Origin: Chlorogloeopsis fritschii PCC 6912
GTDB taxonomy: Bacteria; Cyanobacteriota; Cyanobacteriia; Cyanobacteriales; Nostocaceae
Length of the DNA: 64,000 nucleotides
Direction of reading: 5' to 3'
Assembly (NCBI RefSeq): GCF_000317285.1
Contig: NZ_AJLN01000049.1
Location: forward strand, 1 to 64,000
How positions within the stretch are numbered: position 1 is the stretch's first letter; each line of letters begins with the position of its first letter. Shown here piece after piece: positions 8,727-17,691 of the stretch. A program made the translations under genes and the position numbers. Under the pieces are notes generated by a model, which was given only the letters and a program-made list of their open reading frames with translations, did not search any database and was not told the DNA's origin.

Positions 8727-8966
8727 CTAATCTTTATGGCGGTGTTGCCATGCGACACCAAAAGCCGCCCCTGCCCCTGCCAATAAACCGGTACTCATTC
8801 CTTGTATAGTTTTAGTAATTGGGTCTTGAGTGAGGCACTCATTCGTAACTTTACTCGCTTGTAAGCAGGTGTTGCTCTCTGCCCAACTGGTAGTACCTCC
8901 TAAAATTACACCAGCTAGACTACAGGAAACAATAAGTAATAAAAGGCGCTTGTTTTTTCTATCCAT
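8727..8966 (-). CDS. Small secreted or membrane-anchored hypothetical protein
   Basis: The 79-residue product starts with a basic N-terminus and a hydrophobic stretch (MDRKNKRLLLLIVSCSLAGVILGGTTSWAES), which looks like a signal peptide cleaved near SWA-ES, or a membrane anchor. After two cysteines (C34 and C44) comes a glycine-rich hydrophobic stretch (MSTGLLAGAGAAFGVAW) and a charged end HRHKD. I recognise no family. Its position downstream of sppA's terminator on the same strand suggests its own promoter. The signal-like pattern and in-frame ATG make a real gene likely, but no function can be named. Confidence 0.55.
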   Translation of the reverse strand: MDRKNKRLLLLIVSCSLAGVILGGTTSWAESNTCLQASKVTNECLTQDPITKTIQGMSTGLLAGAGAAFGVAWQHRHKD

Positions 8967-9070
8967 AGATAGTTGCTAAAATTTTTAGGCTGCAAAGATT
9001 CATCAACTACTTTACACAACTGCTGGCGGGATGTCAGCAAGTAAGATCCTATATTAGAAAGCGATCGCCT

Positions 9071-9093
9071 AAAAAAAGTGGGCATTACCCACT
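9071..9093 (-). terminator. Rho-independent terminator after sppA
   Basis: Read on the minus strand, AGTGGG pairs with CCCACT around a five-base loop (TAATG) and is followed by seven T residues. It lies about 100 bases downstream of the sppA stop codon, a textbook intrinsic terminator. Confidence 0.8.
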
Positions 9094-9196
9094 CAATTTA
9101 GCCAAATTTACAAGACAGACGCCCACATCAAAGGATGAAAATCTTTATCCCTTCTGTCATCTGCCTTCTGACTTATTTTCAAGACAGATACCCTAT

Positions 9197-11026
9197 TTAC
9201 TCAATCCTTAAGTTAAAGGGCAAACGAGCATACACACCTCGCGGATCGTTCATATTTTGCAGAGTCGCAAGTTCCGCTTGTAGTTTTTGGAATTCAGCAG
9301 TAAGCAAATCGGGTGTTTTGAGTTGCTCTCTATTGAGGGCAACAACAGTCTTAACTTCTTCAGTTACCTCTCCAAAAAAGCGTTCTCCCCAACTACTCAA
9401 TCTAGGATACTCTTGTAACTCCCAGTCTTTTCCCAACTTGGCTTGTTTAGCAGCGTAAGCAATAGCAGCATCCAAACCACCAATTTCATCAATTAAACCG
9501 ATGCTTTTTGCTGCTGTACCTGACCAAACTCGTCCTTGAGCAATTTCAGCTACCTTTGCTTGGGGAATTTTTCGACCTTGGGCAACTTTATCAAGAAATG
9601 TATCATAAATTTGATTCACCATGCGCTGGTAAAGTGCCAATTCTTGATTAGTTTTAGGACGAGAAACTGTTTGACTATCAGCATAACGTCCAGTTTTTAC
9701 ACTATCCCAAGCGATGCCGTTGTTGTTAGCTAACTTTTGGGCATTGAAAAGCAATCCAAATACACCAATGGAACCTGTGATTGTATTTGGTTCAGCAAAA
9801 ATGCGATTGGAATCACTAGCAATCCAATAACCCCCAGAAGCAGCGATATCACCCATTGATATTACCACTGGCTTTACTTCGCGAGTCAGGCGTACTTCTC
9901 GCTGCATCACCTCAGCTGCTGTCGCACTACCACCAGGGCTGTTAATTCTGAGTACAACCGCCTTCACATCCTTTTCTTGTCTGAGTTTGCGGAAAATTTT
10001 AGCAAAGCGATCGCCGCCGATTTCTCCTGTATCCCCTTGACCATCAACTATCTCACCTTCAGCGTAGACAACAGCAATTTTATTTTTAGAACTGCGTTCT
10101 GTACCAAGGGAGCGATCGCTAATTTGCGCATATTGACTGAGACTAATTTGCCGGAAGCTTTTCTCGTCTTTATCGGCACCTGTTAGCTGTTTGAGATCGG
10201 CAACCACTTCATCAAAATAGCCGACTTTATCAACTAAACCATTAGTTTTGGCTTGTTGTGCCTCTAAGAAAGCTTGGTTATCTGTAATTGCTTGCAATTT
10301 GGCGGGGGTAATTTTGCGACTGCTTCCGACTGCGTTTCGCCACTCTGCCCAGACATCATCCAATAATTTCTGAGTTTGTTGTCGGTTTTCTGGACTTAAT
10401 TTTGTGAGTACAAATGGTTCAACGGCTCCTTTGAATTTTCCTACCCGCACAACTTGTACGCCGATACCATATTTTTCTAAAGCTCCTGCCAAGAATATCG
10501 GTTGTGAACTAAAACCATTGACTTCCATTGCTCCCAAGGGGTTAAGCACGACTGTATCGGCTACAGAACTGAGATAATATTCTCGTTCTCCCCATCCCAC
10601 ACCATAAGCCACTATCTTTTTACCAGCAGCGCGGCATTTTTCTAGTGCTTGACGAATTTCTTTATAGGTAGCAAAGCCTGCATTATTGGTTGCAGAATTA
10701 CGAGTAGCATCTAAGTAGATACCGACAATGCGGCGATCGCGTCGCGCCTTTTCTAAAGCATCTAGAACTGCACGGAGGCTCATCTGCTCCTCCTCTGTTC
10801 CTGATAATGCTTTTTGCAGCAGTTCGCCAGAGCTTGGCTTTGTATCGGTAATTTTCGTTGATAAGTCAAAAACTAGCACTGACTTATTTTTAACTTCTGG
10901 CCCTGTATCTTTGCTAGCTGCAAACAACAAAACTAGAAGCCCTGTGGTTCCAAGACCAAAGAAAATAAAAAGTCCTAAAATACTGCCAAGTAAGCTGGCA
11001 AAAGTTTGTTTGATAAAATTCTGCAT
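9197..11026 (-). CDS. sppA: Signal peptide peptidase SppA (protease IV, S49)
   Basis: The product is a double-domain S49 serine protease of about 610 residues, close to the size of E. coli SppA. One N-terminal membrane helix is followed by the first half with VVRVGKFKGAVEPF, whose lysine (GKFKG) is the likely general base, and the second half with GDIAASGGYWIASDSN, where the Ser of AASGG is the nucleophile. The family degrades cleaved signal peptides and, in cyanobacteria, has been linked to thylakoid and high-light remodelling. A start at ATG 11026 (MQNFIKQTFASLLGS) is preferred; the upstream in-frame ATG at 11044 lies at the edge of a TCATTAG heptamer run and only adds MTNNKN. The gene appears monocistronic with its own terminator at 9071-9093. 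Confidence 0.93.
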   Translation of the reverse strand: MQNFIKQTFASLLGSILGLFIFFGLGTTGLLVLLFAASKDTGPEVKNKSVLVFDLSTKITDTKPSSGELLQKALSGTEEEQMSLRAVLDALEKARRDRRIVGIYLDATRNSATNNAGFATYKEIRQALEKCRAAGKKIVAYGVGWGEREYYLSSVADTVVLNPLGAMEVNGFSSQPIFLAGALEKYGIGVQVVRVGKFKGAVEPFVLTKLSPENRQQTQKLLDDVWAEWRNAVGSSRKITPAKLQAITDNQAFLEAQQAKTNGLVDKVGYFDEVVADLKQLTGADKDEKSFRQISLSQYAQISDRSLGTERSSKNKIAVVYAEGEIVDGQGDTGEIGGDRFAKIFRKLRQEKDVKAVVLRINSPGGSATAAEVMQREVRLTREVKPVVISMGDIAASGGYWIASDSNRIFAEPNTITGSIGVFGLLFNAQKLANNNGIAWDSVKTGRYADSQTVSRPKTNQELALYQRMVNQIYDTFLDKVAQGRKIPQAKVAEIAQGRVWSGTAAKSIGLIDEIGGLDAAIAYAAKQAKLGKDWELQEYPRLSSWGERFFGEVTEEVKTVVALNREQLKTPDLLTAEFQKLQAELATLQNMNDPRGVYARLPFNLRIE

Positions 11027-11035
11027 ATTTTTGTT

Positions 11036-11061
11036 ATTAGTCATTAGTCATTAGTCATTAG
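11036..11061. repeat. TCATTAG heptamer tandem repeat upstream of sppA
   Basis: About three and a half copies of the seven-base unit TCATTAG occur immediately before the sppA start. An alternative sppA ATG falls inside the run. Similar runs occur near 14087, 45106 and 61452. Confidence 0.8.
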
Positions 11062-11176
11062 TGATTTTCCCTACGGCAAGGAACAATTTTACTAATGACT
11101 TCATTTGTATTCTTAATATTTCCCAATTCCTCCTACCCAACACTCAAAATAGGGAAAGTAAGACGAATCATTATAC

Positions 11177-12226
11177 TTATTTTATTCGCTGTAAGTTACC
11201 TGAACACTTCAACTGCTCCAAGTTGGCGCTGCCAGTACAAAAGAGTACTGTGGTAATTTCAGCAACTAACACTTGTGCCAAGTCGTAAACAGCAGCTTCT
11301 GAGGAAGCCGCCGCTTGCAAAAACGGCATTGCTAAACCAGCTAGATCTGCTCCCAGTGCCAGTGCTTTTGCCACATCCAATCCATGACGCAACCCCCCGG
11401 AAGCAATCAAAGGTATTTGTGGTGCCACAGCACGAATGCTCATTAAGCACTCTGCGGTTGGTAAACCCCAATCTGCAAAGGTTGTACCCAAACGTCGCTG
11501 CAACATATTTTCGGCTCGTTCGCTTTCCACCTTTGCCCAAGATGTACCACCAGCCCCAGCCACATCAATTGCCTGAACTCCAGCAGCAATCAGTTTTTGT
11601 GCAATTGGTGCTGATATGCCATTGCCAACTTCTTTAGCAATCACTGGCACTGATAACTTACTGCATAAAATTGCTATTTTGTCAAGCAAACCTCGGAAAT
11701 TTGTATCGCCTCTAGGTTGGATACATTCTTGTAGTGGGTTGAGGTGCAAAATAAGAGCATCAGCCTCAAGAATGTCAATGATTTGCAGACATTCATCCAA
11801 ACCGTAATCGTAGTTGAGTTGGACAGCACCCAAATTGGCGAATAGAAGTACACCGGGGGCATACTTGCGCATAGCGAAAGTATCAGCTACTTGAGGTTTT
11901 TCTACCGCCACGCGCTGGGAACCAACACCCATAGCCATTCTGTAGTGTTGGGCAACTTCTGCCAGACGACGGTTAATTATGCCAGCCTCCGGGGTTCCTC
12001 CAGTCATTGAAGAAATTAACAGTGGTGCCCCTAGTGTCTTTCCCAAAAAAGTAGTACTAATATCAATTTCGTCGCGATTGAGTTCTGGTAAACAACAATG
12101 GGTAAAACGGTAGTCTTCTAATCCGTTGGTAGTTTGCTGGAATTGTACGTCTTCCTCAAGGCAGATGCGAATGTGATCGGCTTTGCGAGTTTCTGTAGAA
12201 GCGAATGGGCTAGTCTGGGTGTTCAC
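11177..12226 (-). CDS. fni: Type 2 isopentenyl-diphosphate delta-isomerase
   Basis: This 349-residue FMN- and NAD(P)H-dependent isomerase converts isopentenyl diphosphate to dimethylallyl diphosphate, feeding carotenoid, chlorophyll phytyl and quinone synthesis. The typical features are [15 protein letters not shown] at the N-terminus, [21 protein letters not shown] (about 71-91), the GVGSQR motif, and the C-terminal phosphate-binding [18 protein letters not shown] (about 288-305) of the TIM barrel. Length and motifs are those of cyanobacterial Fni, which replaces the type 1 enzyme in most cyanobacteria. It stands alone, between sppA and the divergent hen1 gene. Confidence 0.95.
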   Translation of the reverse strand: MNTQTSPFASTETRKADHIRICLEEDVQFQQTTNGLEDYRFTHCCLPELNRDEIDISTTFLGKTLGAPLLISSMTGGTPEAGIINRRLAEVAQHYRMAMGVGSQRVAVEKPQVADTFAMRKYAPGVLLFANLGAVQLNYDYGLDECLQIIDILEADALILHLNPLQECIQPRGDTNFRGLLDKIAILCSKLSVPVIAKEVGNGISAPIAQKLIAAGVQAIDVAGAGGTSWAKVESERAENMLQRRLGTTFADWGLPTAECLMSIRAVAPQIPLIASGGLRHGLDVAKALALGADLAGLAMPFLQAAASSEAAVYDLAQVLVAEITTVLFCTGSANLEQLKCSGNLQRIK

Positions 12227-12644
12227 AGGTGGTTCATACTACAAAGGTGTTGTAGTTTCTATTTTCTCATCTTAGTCGCGCCCATTCTGTGGGAAAGATA
12301 ACGAAGACTGGTGAGCGTGTAATCTCTAATTCGTTGTGCAATCAGAAATTTTGCGATCGCTAATGGCTTATTTTCATAAATTTCTTGCAAAAATTAGGTT
12401 CTAAGGTAATTACAACCACAGATAGACACTGATTTTATCGGTGTTTATCTGTGTCCATCTGTGGTCGATATTATTTAATTAAAAACACATAAAAAAGCAC
12501 AGCAATAGCCGCTAGCACCAAAAATAATTATGAGATTTTAGATGAGATTTTAGATGAGATTTGGGATGAGAATTTTTGCGTAATATTAGTTTTGACAACA
12601 GTAGTATTCACAGAACCCTCTTAAGCTCACCCTCTTGAAAGTGA
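12227..12644. other. Intergenic region with a 50-bp inverted repeat and a short tandem repeat
   Basis: Between the divergent fni and hen1 genes there is an inverted repeat at about 12415-12467 (ACCACAGATAGACACTGATT paired with its near-complement ending CCATCTGTGGT), a form common in many bacterial genomes. At about 12532-12570 the unit GAGATTTTAGAT repeats about three times. Promoters of both flanking genes should lie here, but no clear -35/-10 pair stands out. Confidence 0.6.
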
Positions 12645-14033
12645 ATGCTGTTAACCATTACAACTACACACCAGCCTGCTACAGATCTAGGTTATCTACT
12701 ACATAAACACCCAGAGCGCTGTCAGTCTTTTGTCCTTTCCTTTGGAAAGGCACATATTTTCTATTCTGAAGCAAGTACACATCTCTGTACGGCGGCACTC
12801 CTATTGGATGTTGATGCAGTGAAGTTGGTACGGGGACGGGGTACTTTTGTTGGGCAATATGTGAGCGATCGCCCTTACGTTGCTTCTTCATTTTTGAGTG
12901 TGGCAATTGCTCAAGTATTCAGTACCGCTCTTGCAGGGCGTTGCAAAGACAAGCCAGAACTAGCACAAATTCCCATTCCCTTGGTAGCAAGATTACCTGT
13001 TCTACCCTGTTGGGGAGGCGAAGAGTTTTTGCGGCAACTGTTTGAACCTTTGGGCTATTCAGTCAGTGCTCAAGGTCATTTATTAGATGAAAATTTTCCA
13101 GAGTGGGGACAGAGCCATTATTATACAGTTGAATTGCAGCATACTCTGCCACTTTCAGAATTATTAAGCCATCTCTACGTACTTATACCAGTACTGGATG
13201 ATGAAAAACACTACTGGGTGGGTGATGAGGAGGTAGAAAAACTGCTACGTCATGGTGAAGGTTGGTTAGCTGGGCATCCAGCACGAGAACAAATTACCAA
13301 GCGTTATCTAAAACGTCAAGGTCATCTCACGCGTGCGGCTTTGGCTCAATTGATGGAGGAAGAAAATCTCGATCCAGATGGGGTAGAAGAACAACATACT
13401 CAAGAAGAAGCAGCGGTAGAAAAACCCCTCAGCCTCAATCAGCAAAGGTTAAATGCTGTAGTTGCCGCCCTCAAAAAACATGGTGCCAAGCGGGTGATTG
13501 ATTTAGGCTGCGCTCAAGGCAATTTACTAAAAATCTTATTAAAAGACAGTTTTTTTGAGCAAATTCTCGGTGTTGACGTTTCCTATCGCTCCTTAGAAAT
13601 AGCAAAAGAAAGATTGGATCGCCTACGTTTACCTCGCGATCGCTGGAACCGCCTGCAACTGATTCAAGGTGCGCTCACTTACCAAGATAAACGTTTGAAA
13701 GGCTACGATGCAGCTACGGTAATTGAGGTAATTGAACACCTAGATTTGTCGCGTATTCAAGCTTTTGAGCGAGTTTTATTTGAGGTGGCTCAACCAAAAA
13801 CCATAGTTTTAACTACACCGAATATTGAGTATAACGTCAGATTTGAAAATTTACCTGCCGGGAGATTGCGCCATAAAGATCACCGCTTTGAGTGGACGCG
13901 AGAAGAATTCCAATCCTGGGCAAACACTGTGGCAAAACGCTTTGGCTACAAAGTGGAATTTCAACCTGTAGGAATCGAAGACTCAGAAGTCGGTTCACCA
14001 ACGCAGATGGGAGTATTTAGCCGTAATTCCTAA
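12645..14033 (+). CDS. hen1: Hen1 RNA 3'-terminal ribose 2'-O-methyltransferase
   Basis: This 462-residue protein has the bacterial Hen1 layout: an N-terminal half (about 1-250) unique to bacterial members, then a SAM-dependent methyltransferase with VIDLGCAQGNLLKILL (about 285-300). The Mn-binding motif EVIEH gives E361, E364 and H365, with H413 (in RHKDHRFEW) as the likely fourth ligand. In studied bacterial systems Hen1 methylates the 2'-OH of the 3' end of a cleaved RNA during repair by its partner Pnkp, so that the sealed RNA resists a second cut by the same ribotoxin. The pnkp gene follows on the same strand, 270 bp away, which matches the known operon, although here the gap is filled by repeats. 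Confidence in identity is high. Confidence 0.95.
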   Translation: MLLTITTTHQPATDLGYLLHKHPERCQSFVLSFGKAHIFYSEASTHLCTAALLLDVDAVKLVRGRGTFVGQYVSDRPYVASSFLSVAIAQVFSTALAGRCKDKPELAQIPIPLVARLPVLPCWGGEEFLRQLFEPLGYSVSAQGHLLDENFPEWGQSHYYTVELQHTLPLSELLSHLYVLIPVLDDEKHYWVGDEEVEKLLRHGEGWLAGHPAREQITKRYLKRQGHLTRAALAQLMEEENLDPDGVEEQHTQEEAAVEKPLSLNQQRLNAVVAALKKHGAKRVIDLGCAQGNLLKILLKDSFFEQILGVDVSYRSLEIAKERLDRLRLPRDRWNRLQLIQGALTYQDKRLKGYDAATVIEVIEHLDLSRIQAFERVLFEVAQPKTIVLTTPNIEYNVRFENLPAGRLRHKDHRFEWTREEFQSWANTVAKRFGYKVEFQPVGIEDSEVGSPTQMGVFSRNS

Positions 14034-14086
14034 TTTCGTCATTGGCTATGGAAGCAATTATTTTTGTCAGAATTCAGAGTTATTTG

Positions 14087-14119
14087 TCATTAGTCATTAG
14101 TTAACACCATTTACTAACT
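14087..14119. repeat. TCATTAG-type heptamer run
   Basis: Short run GTCATTAGTCATTAGTTAAC just after hen1, adjoining the first of two palindromic elements. It belongs to the heptamer repeat class seen upstream of sppA. Confidence 0.7.
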
Positions 14120-14190
14120 ACTGTACGGGCGGGTTTAGAAGATAAATTATCGGTTTGAACGGCAAGATTATCAACAAAACCCGCCCCTAA
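14120..14190. repeat. Family A palindromic element, copy 1
   Basis: The element begins ACTGTACGGGCGGGTTTAGA and ends AACAAAACCCGCCCCTAA, so its terminal GGGCGGGTTT pairs with AAACCCGCCC. The interior holds GATAAATTATCGGTTTGAAC. It has at least six relatives in this window. It carries no coding sequence. Confidence 0.9.
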
Positions 14191-14202
14191 TAACCACTAA
14201 CC

Positions 14203-14272
14203 ACTGTACGGGCGGGTTTAGAAGACAAATTATCAGTTTGAACGGCAATATTATCAACAAAACCCGCCCCCA
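14203..14272. repeat. Family A palindromic element, copy 2
   Basis: This lies 12 bases after copy 1 in the same orientation and differs from it by only a few substitutions (GACAAATTATCAG for GATAAATTATCGG, AATATT for AAGATT). The direct duplication plus the flanking ACCACTAACCACT spacer separates hen1 from pnkp and may form strong hairpins in a shared transcript. Confidence 0.9.
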
Positions 14273-14303
14273 CTAACTACTAACTACTAACCACTCACTA
14301 ACA

Positions 14304-17030
14304 ATGAAATTAACAATTCCTGAACTTTCCTTAGTTGTCTTGATTGGCGCTTCTGGTGCCGGAAAATCAACTTTTGCTCGCAAAAAATTTCAAAGCTTTG
14401 AGGTACTCTCTTCAGACTTTTGTCGGGGATTAGTATCTGATGATGAGAATAATCAGTCTGCTAGCAAAGATGCTTTTGAAGTGCTGCGTTACATTACTGC
14501 CAAACGTTTAGCAGTAGGGAAACTAACGGTAGTTGATGCGACAAATGTCCACCCAGAGGATCGCAAAGAATTTATTCAGCTAGCACGGCAGTACCATTTT
14601 TTCCCAGTAGCGATCGCTTTTGATTTACCAGAAGAACTTTGTCACCAACGCAATCAACAACGCCCCGATCGCCAGTTTGGTTCCCATGTTGTCCGCCGTC
14701 ATACCCAATTTTTGCGCCGTTCTCTACGAGGCTTGGAAAGAGAAGGCTTTCGCTATGTCTACATCCTCAAGTCTCCAGAAGAAATTGACGCCGCAGAAAT
14801 TGAGCGTCAACCTCTTTGGAATAACCGCAAGTACGAACACGGCCCCTTTGATATCATTGGTGATATTCACGGCTGTTGCAATGAGCTAGAAGAATTACTG
14901 GGAAAATTAGGATACGTCAAAGATAGGGGACAGGGGATAGGGGATAGGGGACAGGGAAAAGAAGACACGGGGAGGTGGGAACACGGGGACAAGGAGAAGA
15001 ATTCTGCTCCTCTGCTCCTCTGCTCCCCTGCTCCCTTGCTTCCACTCCCCCCCTCTGCCGCCCCCACTCCCTCTCTCTGGAACGATGCCCCCACCTATTA
15101 CCATCCCCAAGGGCGCAAAGCTATTTTCTTAGGTGATTTAGTAGACAGAGGGCCGCGCATCCTTGATACAGTCAAGCTAGTGCGAAATATGGTAGTAGCG
15201 GGAACGGCTTTTTGTGTTCCTGGGAACCACGAACACAAACTACTGCGAAAATTACGAGGTAAAAACGTTAAGGTAAATCATGGCTTAGAGCAAACCTTGG
15301 CAGAAATTGCAGCTTTGCCAGAAGAGGTGCGCGAACATTTTTCAAAGCAATTGAAAGAGTTTTTAGATTCTTTGGTGAGTCATTATGTCCTTGATGGCGG
15401 GCGTCTAGTAGTTGCCCATGCGGGAATGAAGCAGGAATATCAGGGACGGGGTTCGGCTCAGGTGCGAGAATTTGCGCTGTATGGTGAAAGTACTGGCGAA
15501 ATTGACGAGTTTGGTTTACCCGTTCGTTACAACTGGGCAGCAGAGTACAGAGGCGAGGCGATGGTTGTCTACGGACACACTCCCGTGCCGGAAGCAGAGT
15601 GGCTAAATAACACAATTGATATTGATACAGGCTGTGTTTTTGGAGGCAAACTTACAGCCTTGCGTTATCCAGAAAAAGAATTGGTAAGCGTACCTGCTGC
15701 CCAAATTTATTGCCAACCTGTTAAGCCTATTACAGCAACTGGCAGTGGGGAGTCAGACATAGAAAAGACAGCCCAACAAGAACATGATGATTTGCTGAAT
15801 ATAGATGATGTGCTGGGTAGGCGTATTGTTAATACTCGCTTAGTGCATAGTATTACTATTCGAGAAGAAAATGCGATCGCTGCTCTAGAGGTAATGAGCC
15901 GTTTTGCCGCTAACCCCAAATGGCTGATTTACTTGCCGCCCACTATGTCTCCCGTAGAAACTTGCCAAGAAGCAGGATATTTGGAACATCCTCAACAAGC
16001 TTTTGCTTACTACCAAAACCAAGGAATTACGGAAGTCGTATGTGAGGAAAAGCATATGGGTTCGCGGGCAGTAGTCATAGTTTGCCGTGATGAGATAGCA
16101 GCCAAGAAACGCTTTGGTGTTGATGACGAGGGCATTGGTATCTGCTACACCCGCACAGGACGGCATTTTTTTGAAAACTCTACTCTAGAAACACAACTTT
16201 TAGCGCGTTTAAATACTGCCCTTTCTAGCAGTGGCTTTTGGGAAAAATTTGATACCGATTGGGTTTGTTTGGATTGCGAACTCATGCCTTGGTCAGCCAA
16301 AGCTCAAGGGTTATTGCGAGAACAATATGCTCCTGTGGGAGTTGCTTCACGCCTTGCCCTCAATAATGCTGTCACATTACTGGAAAAAGCCACTTACCTT
16401 GGTGTTGATGTCAGTACACAACTAAGCAGTTATCAACAAAAATCTGAAATGGCACAGCACTACGTCAATGCCTATCGCCAGTACTGCTGGTCAGTAAGTG
16501 ATATTTCTCACTTAAAGCTTGCGCCTTTCCACATCTTAGCAACAGAAAACGCTGTTCATACCGATAAAGAGCATTGCTGGCACATTCAAGAAGTAGCAAA
16601 AATTGCTTTTCACGATCCAGAGTTAGTGTTAACAACGACACACAAGGTAATAGATTTGTCAGATCCCAGTAGTCTAGCAGAGGGTGTGCATTGGTGGAAA
16701 GAACTAACAGCAGTGGGAGGTGAAGGTATGGTAGTTAAACCGATGCAATTTATGATTAAGGGCAATCGAGGTATTATACAACCTGCAGTAAAATGTCGTG
16801 GAAAAGAATATCTGCGTATCATTTACGGGCCGGAATACGATCTGCCTGAAAATTTACAACGTCTGCGTCAACGGGGATTATCGCTGAAGCGTTCCTTAGC
16901 AATGCGAGAGTTTGCTTTGGGTGTTGAAGCATTGGAGCGTTTTGTTGCCCATGCACCACTACGCCACGTACATGAATGCGTTTTTGGTATTCTGGCGCTG
17001 GAGAGTGAACCTGTAGATCCAAGGTTGTAA
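14304..17030 (+). CDS. pnkp: Pnkp polynucleotide kinase-phosphatase-ligase of bacterial RNA repair
   Basis: The 908-residue enzyme has three modules. An N-terminal 5'-OH kinase has the P-loop GASGAGKST (residues 15-23). A metallophosphatase follows with GDIHGC (about 185-190), GDLVDRGP (about 276-283) and GNHEHK (about 306). A ligase-type adenylyltransferase has the nucleophile K583 in EEKHMGSR. In known systems Pnkp heals both ends of a broken RNA and, with Hen1, seals it. Between GDIHGC and GDLVDRGP there is an extra stretch of about 50 residues rich in Gly/Arg then Pro/Leu/Ser, encoded by purine-rich then pyrimidine-rich repeat DNA (about 14925-15083). Without it the protein would be close to the usual length of about 850. 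The frame stays open throughout, so the enzyme may remain active. It follows hen1. Confidence 0.95.
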   Translation: MKLTIPELSLVVLIGASGAGKSTFARKKFQSFEVLSSDFCRGLVSDDENNQSASKDAFEVLRYITAKRLAVGKLTVVDATNVHPEDRKEFIQLARQYHFFPVAIAFDLPEELCHQRNQQRPDRQFGSHVVRRHTQFLRRSLRGLEREGFRYVYILKSPEEIDAAEIERQPLWNNRKYEHGPFDIIGDIHGCCNELEELLGKLGYVKDRGQGIGDRGQGKEDTGRWEHGDKEKNSAPLLLCSPAPLLPLPPSAAPTPSLWNDAPTYYHPQGRKAIFLGDLVDRGPRILDTVKLVRNMVVAGTAFCVPGNHEHKLLRKLRGKNVKVNHGLEQTLAEIAALPEEVREHFSKQLKEFLDSLVSHYVLDGGRLVVAHAGMKQEYQGRGSAQVREFALYGESTGEIDEFGLPVRYNWAAEYRGEAMVVYGHTPVPEAEWLNNTIDIDTGCVFGGKLTALRYPEKELVSVPAAQIYCQPVKPITATGSGESDIEKTAQQEHDDLLNIDDVLGRRIVNTRLVHSITIREENAIAALEVMSRFAANPKWLIYLPPTMSPVETCQEAGYLEHPQQAFAYYQNQGITEVVCEEKHMGSRAVVIVCRDEIAAKKRFGVDDEGIGICYTRTGRHFFENSTLETQLLARLNTALSSSGFWEKFDTDWVCLDCELMPWSAKAQGLLREQYAPVGVASRLALNNAVTLLEKATYLGVDVSTQLSSYQQKSEMAQHYVNAYRQYCWSVSDISHLKLAPFHILATENAVHTDKEHCWHIQEVAKIAFHDPELVLTTTHKVIDLSDPSSLAEGVHWWKELTAVGGEGMVVKPMQFMIKGNRGIIQPAVKCRGKEYLRIIYGPEYDLPENLQRLRQRGLSLKRSLAMREFALGVEALERFVAHAPLRHVHECVFGILALESEPVDPRL
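14925..15083. repeat. Purine/pyrimidine hairpin repeat inside pnkp
   Basis: The first half repeats GATAGGGGACAGGG-like units, the second half is CTGCTCCTCTGCTCC-like, and the centre is AGAAGAATTCTGCT, so the tract can fold back on itself. It splits the phosphatase module between its first and second metal motifs, without breaking the frame. Similar tracts occur outside genes at about 2160-2235 and 35104-35190. Confidence 0.75.
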
Positions 17031-17145
17031 ACTAATCAAAATATGCCTTCGTTCGGCAACGCCGATAAAATAATCTAAAAATGAGTCTTGTGGTGGAAGG
17101 TAGTTAAATCAAAGGTGAAAGCAAAAGCAAGATAGTGACGCAGGT

Positions 17146-17562
17146 TCAGGTTTTGCTCGCTAGAAATTGCTCGATCGCAACAGTATCGGAGTAAAACATT
17201 TGGGATTCAACAATTTTGCCGCCGTGCATTTTATAAACGCTTGCAGCTGGCAAATCAAGTTTACTGCCGCTACTTGCTTCCAAGCCTTTCAGACGCCAGA
17301 GAACGACGACATACTCGCCTGCATCGAGAAAGACAGCATCCATCTTTCTTTCAACTTCAGGTTGGAGATGATTCCAGGTTTGAGCTGCACCTTCAATGTG
17401 TTGTTTTGCGCCTTTGAGACCGTAATGAACACCACCATAAGGTAGTGATGCAGCATCGCGGATGACAATCTCAGGATCATAAGCAGCAAGCACTCCAGCC
17501 ACATCACGTTCTTCAACCGCTTTGAACAAACGACGAGTTGTCTCGATATTCTCGTGTGACAT
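17146..17562 (-). CDS. SnoaL-like (NTF2-fold) small protein
   Basis: The 138-residue product has the SnoaL/ketosteroid-isomerase-related pattern: an N-terminal helix ENIETTRRLFKAVEERDVAGVLAAYDPEIV, then LPYGGVHYGLKGAKQHIEGA, then strands VVVLWRLKG and KIVESQMFYSDTVAI. Such proteins form a cone with a hydrophobic pocket; some act as isomerases or hydratases, many have unknown ligands. An AAGGAAG ribosome binding site precedes the ATG. The AraC regulator gene lies 129 bp upstream on the same strand, so the regulator may share a transcript with, or control, this gene. No signal peptide is seen. Confidence 0.82.
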   Translation of the reverse strand: MSHENIETTRRLFKAVEERDVAGVLAAYDPEIVIRDAASLPYGGVHYGLKGAKQHIEGAAQTWNHLQPEVERKMDAVFLDAGEYVVVLWRLKGLEASSGSKLDLPAASVYKMHGGKIVESQMFYSDTVAIEQFLASKT

Positions 17563-17691
17563 AGCAATTTCTTCCTTTCATGCAAAGTGTTTGTAGCAGG
17601 GTTTTACAATCGTCAGACTAGTCTTTAACGATTACATATTCAGTATGCAGAAATCTTTGACCGCTTTGCTTCAACGTTCTTGCGATCGTTT

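Noticed and set aside
12679-12906. Minus-strand frame inside hen1
   Set aside because: It is a shadow of the hen1 gene in another frame.
14120-14272. Tandem family A copies considered as a CRISPR or an integron site
   Set aside because: Only two tandem copies, with a 12-base spacer, and other single copies elsewhere; no integrase or cas gene is near.
14867-15110. Minus-strand frames over the pnkp repeat tract
   Set aside because: They read the purine/pyrimidine repeat and show only low-complexity sequence.
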